Positions 62,304 through 64,000 of a stretch of 64,000 nt of DNA are shown here, in pieces; positions within the stretch are counted from its first letter, which is position 1; each line of letters begins with the position of its first letter. Source of the stretch: Myxococcus fulvus (GTDB lineage Bacteria > Myxococcota > Myxococcia > Myxococcales > Myxococcaceae); NCBI RefSeq assembly GCF_900111765.1, contig NZ_FOIB01000014.1, positions 242,866 through 306,865 on the forward strand, read 5' to 3'. The notes beneath the pieces are model-generated. The model saw only the letters and a program-made list of their open reading frames with translations. It did not search any database and was not told the origin of the DNA. Both the position numbers and the translations under genes were made by a program.

Positions 62304-63791
62304 TCACGGCCCCGGCTTGGAGACCGTCGTCCCGCACTTCGCCTCGTAGCGCTGGAGCCGCTCGCGCAAATCCTTGCGGAACTCGGGCGCGTACGCCTCG
62401 TGCAGCATGTCCACGGCGCGGCGCTGGAAGCCGACGGCCTCCGCGCACCGGTCCATCTGGAAGAACAGCGCGGCCTGGACGGCGAGCCCGAACGGATTGC
62501 CTGGCGAGAGCTCCACCGCGCGCTTCGCCGAGGGCAGCCCCTTCTGCGGCTGCAGCGTCATCATGTAGTGCTGGGCGAGGCTGGTGAGCATGCGCACGTC
62601 GTGCGGCAGCAGCCTCGCGGCCGACTCGCGCGCCTGCTCCAACACCTGGGGCTCGTCCTGGTCGCTCAGCATCTCCGCCAGCAGGTCCCACCCGCGTCCG
62701 TCCTCCGGGTGCGCCTTCACCAGCTCACGGGCCCGCGCTAGGTGCTCCTGGCGGTTCGAGGACAGCTGCGTGGCGAGCACGGCGGCGCTCACGTTGGTCG
62801 GGTCCTCCGTCAGGGCCTGCGCCAGCTCGGCGCGGGCCTTCTCCTGCCGCTGCGCCTGGGTCAGCTCGCCCGGGGCGCGCAGGAACATGAGCCCGCGGTT
62901 GGCGTGCACCTCGGCGCTGCCCAGCTCCCGCACCGCCACCTGGGTGGACACCGCCGGCAGCGGCAGCGTGAGGTACGCCGAGCGCCCGCTCATCAGGTAC
63001 GTGCGCAAATCACCGCCCAAATCACTCACGCCCTGGAAGGACTGCGCGAAGGCGCGCTGGGGGTCCTCCGCGCGGGCCAGCCGCGTCTGGAACGCGTCGA
63101 AGCGCTCCGGATGCATGTTCATGAGGTAGTGCACCCAGAGCCACGCGGAGGCGTAGTGTTGCTGGCTCTCCGCGTCGCTGAGCAGCTCCTTCTGGTCCCA
63201 CTCCCACAGCTCGTCGATGCCGAGCCAGCCATTGCGCGTCACATGATTGCGGCTGTTCGCGTTCACCCGGCCGAGCACCGCCTCCCCCGTGCTGGGCTTG
63301 ATGTGCGTCGTCTCCAGGTACTGCGCCAGTCCCTCGGCCAGCCAGAGCGGCTGCCGCAGCAGGACGTGCTGGCTCAGGTAGTGCGCCAGCTCGTGTGTCT
63401 GCAGTTGCAGCTCGGGGCCGTTGTCCAGCAGGTAGCCCTCGCCCGACATGACGAGCAGCGGGCCGCGCTCCGTGGTGGACACGAAGCCGATGTAGCGGCC
63501 CTGGGTGAACTCCGCCAGCTCACTCGTGTTGCGCAGGAGGATGACGTCGAGCGAGCCCGGGGGATTGAAGTCCGTGCCCCACGCCAGCAGCAGCGCCCGG
63601 CGCAGCTTCTCCAGCTCGATGGCCGACTTCGCCGCGACCTCCGGCGACAGGTCCGTGTGCATGCGGAAGTGCTCGCTCTTCACCTCCGACCAGGCCCGGC
63701 CACCCTCGCGGGGACACAGCGCTCTCGAGCCCGCGCAGCCCGAGAACACCAGGAGCCCCAGCAATCCCACCCACACCTTTGACATTGGCAT
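62304..63791 (-). CDS. DUF1570-type gluzincin-like lipoprotein with TPR region
   Basis: A 495-residue secreted protein. ATG 63791; lipobox VFSGC. Residues about 50-250 hold a metalloprotease-like site, HELAH in QTHELAHYLSQH, with a downstream Glu in WLAEGLAQYLE fitting the third ligand of gluzincins. Residues about 270-480 are TPR-like helices (ARAELAQALTEDPTN, RARELVKAHPEDGRG, KRAVELSPGNPFGL). Members are often annotated DUF1570. Probably a periplasmic peptidase or peptidase-like scaffold. Confidence 0.82.
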   Translation of the reverse strand: MPMSKVWVGLLGLLVFSGCAGSRALCPREGGRAWSEVKSEHFRMHTDLSPEVAAKSAIELEKLRRALLLAWGTDFNPPGSLDVILLRNTSELAEFTQGRYIGFVSTTERGPLLVMSGEGYLLDNGPELQLQTHELAHYLSQHVLLRQPLWLAEGLAQYLETTHIKPSTGEAVLGRVNANSRNHVTRNGWLGIDELWEWDQKELLSDAESQQHYASAWLWVHYLMNMHPERFDAFQTRLARAEDPQRAFAQSFQGVSDLGGDLRTYLMSGRSAYLTLPLPAVSTQVAVRELGSAEVHANRGLMFLRAPGELTQAQRQEKARAELAQALTEDPTNVSAAVLATQLSSNRQEHLARARELVKAHPEDGRGWDLLAEMLSDQDEPQVLEQARESAARLLPHDVRMLTSLAQHYMMTLQPQKGLPSAKRAVELSPGNPFGLAVQAALFFQMDRCAEAVGFQRRAVDMLHEAYAPEFRKDLRERLQRYEAKCGTTVSKPGP

Positions 63792-63954
63792 GCGAGGCTT
63801 CTCGCACACCTCCGAGATGAAACTCCAGGGGCCCCCGGTGGGACGACAGGCAATGCGTGTCAATGCCAGCCTCGGAGCACCCGAGGTGTGGGGCGGTGCA
63901 CCCTCACAGCGGGGCCCGGTTGAGCCGATCCTCCGGGCGTGATCTGCTCGGGGG

Positions 63955-64000
63955 ATGACCCGACCGATTTCCGAGGACTTACGTCGCCGCATCCTCAAGG
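63955..64000 (+). mobile_element. IS630-type transposase, N-terminus only (cut by window edge)
   Basis: The last 46 bases encode MTRPISEDLRRRILK, which matches the helix-turn-helix start of IS630-family transposases (xSxDLRxRI). GGGGG lies just before the ATG. The rest lies outside the window, so completeness and terminal repeats cannot be judged. Confidence 0.6.

Overview
The window is GC-rich, densely coded and lies almost certainly in a myxobacterial chromosome (Myxococcaceae: Myxococcus, Pyxidicoccus or Corallococcus). This is inferred from the very strong G/C third-position bias, two Ser/Thr kinases with C-terminal sensory tails, two PilZ proteins, many small lipoproteins and Pro-rich TPR proteins, and the mosaic of short operons. 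No rRNA, tRNA or CRISPR array was seen.

Layout. 0.6-9.8 kb: PilZ/acyltransferase-like protein, secreted M36 metalloprotease, NYN/OST-HTH protein, a small secreted protein, class II fructose-bisphosphate aldolase and a HAD phosphatase. 9.9-15.9 kb: a tight six-gene metabolic operon (class III aminotransferase, Zn-dehydrogenase, dTMP-kinase-like enzyme, PfkB kinase, RmlD-like SDR, APH-like kinase). It is followed convergently by a PdxJ homologue whose active site is altered.

16.8-24.0 kb is the most interesting part: an apparently undescribed RiPP (ribosomal peptide) locus. A 59-residue precursor with a textbook double-glycine leader carries a core built on Gly-Pro-x-x-Thr pentads. A strong terminator follows it, then a nucleotidyltransferase-fold enzyme, a PqqD-type recognition element, a haem-oxygenase-like putative metal enzyme with a PqqD-like N-terminal region, two tiny coupled ORFs, a peptidase-containing ABC exporter (C39) with cNMP-binding-like N-terminal domains, and an HlyD adaptor. 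Recognition, modification, leader cleavage and export can all be assigned from sequence; the chemistry cannot.

24.0-43.3 kb: a lipoprotein, a DarT/DarG toxin-antitoxin pair of visibly lower GC, an SsuA/C/B-type ABC importer, a PEGA-tailed Ser/Thr kinase, a glucose dehydrogenase / GH15 glucoamylase / lactonase-like set, an App1-type phosphatase, polyphosphate kinase and a Fur-family regulator. 43.4-64 kb: a degenerate histidine kinase, an MBL hydrolase, a cupin, a coiled-coil PilZ protein, RtcB, a tandem-repeat intergenic block, a sigma factor / secreted domain / kinase regulatory locus, two hotdog thioesterases, a TolB-propeller amidohydrolase, several lipoproteins, a gluzincin-like TPR protein, and the first codons of an IS630-type transposase cut by the window edge.
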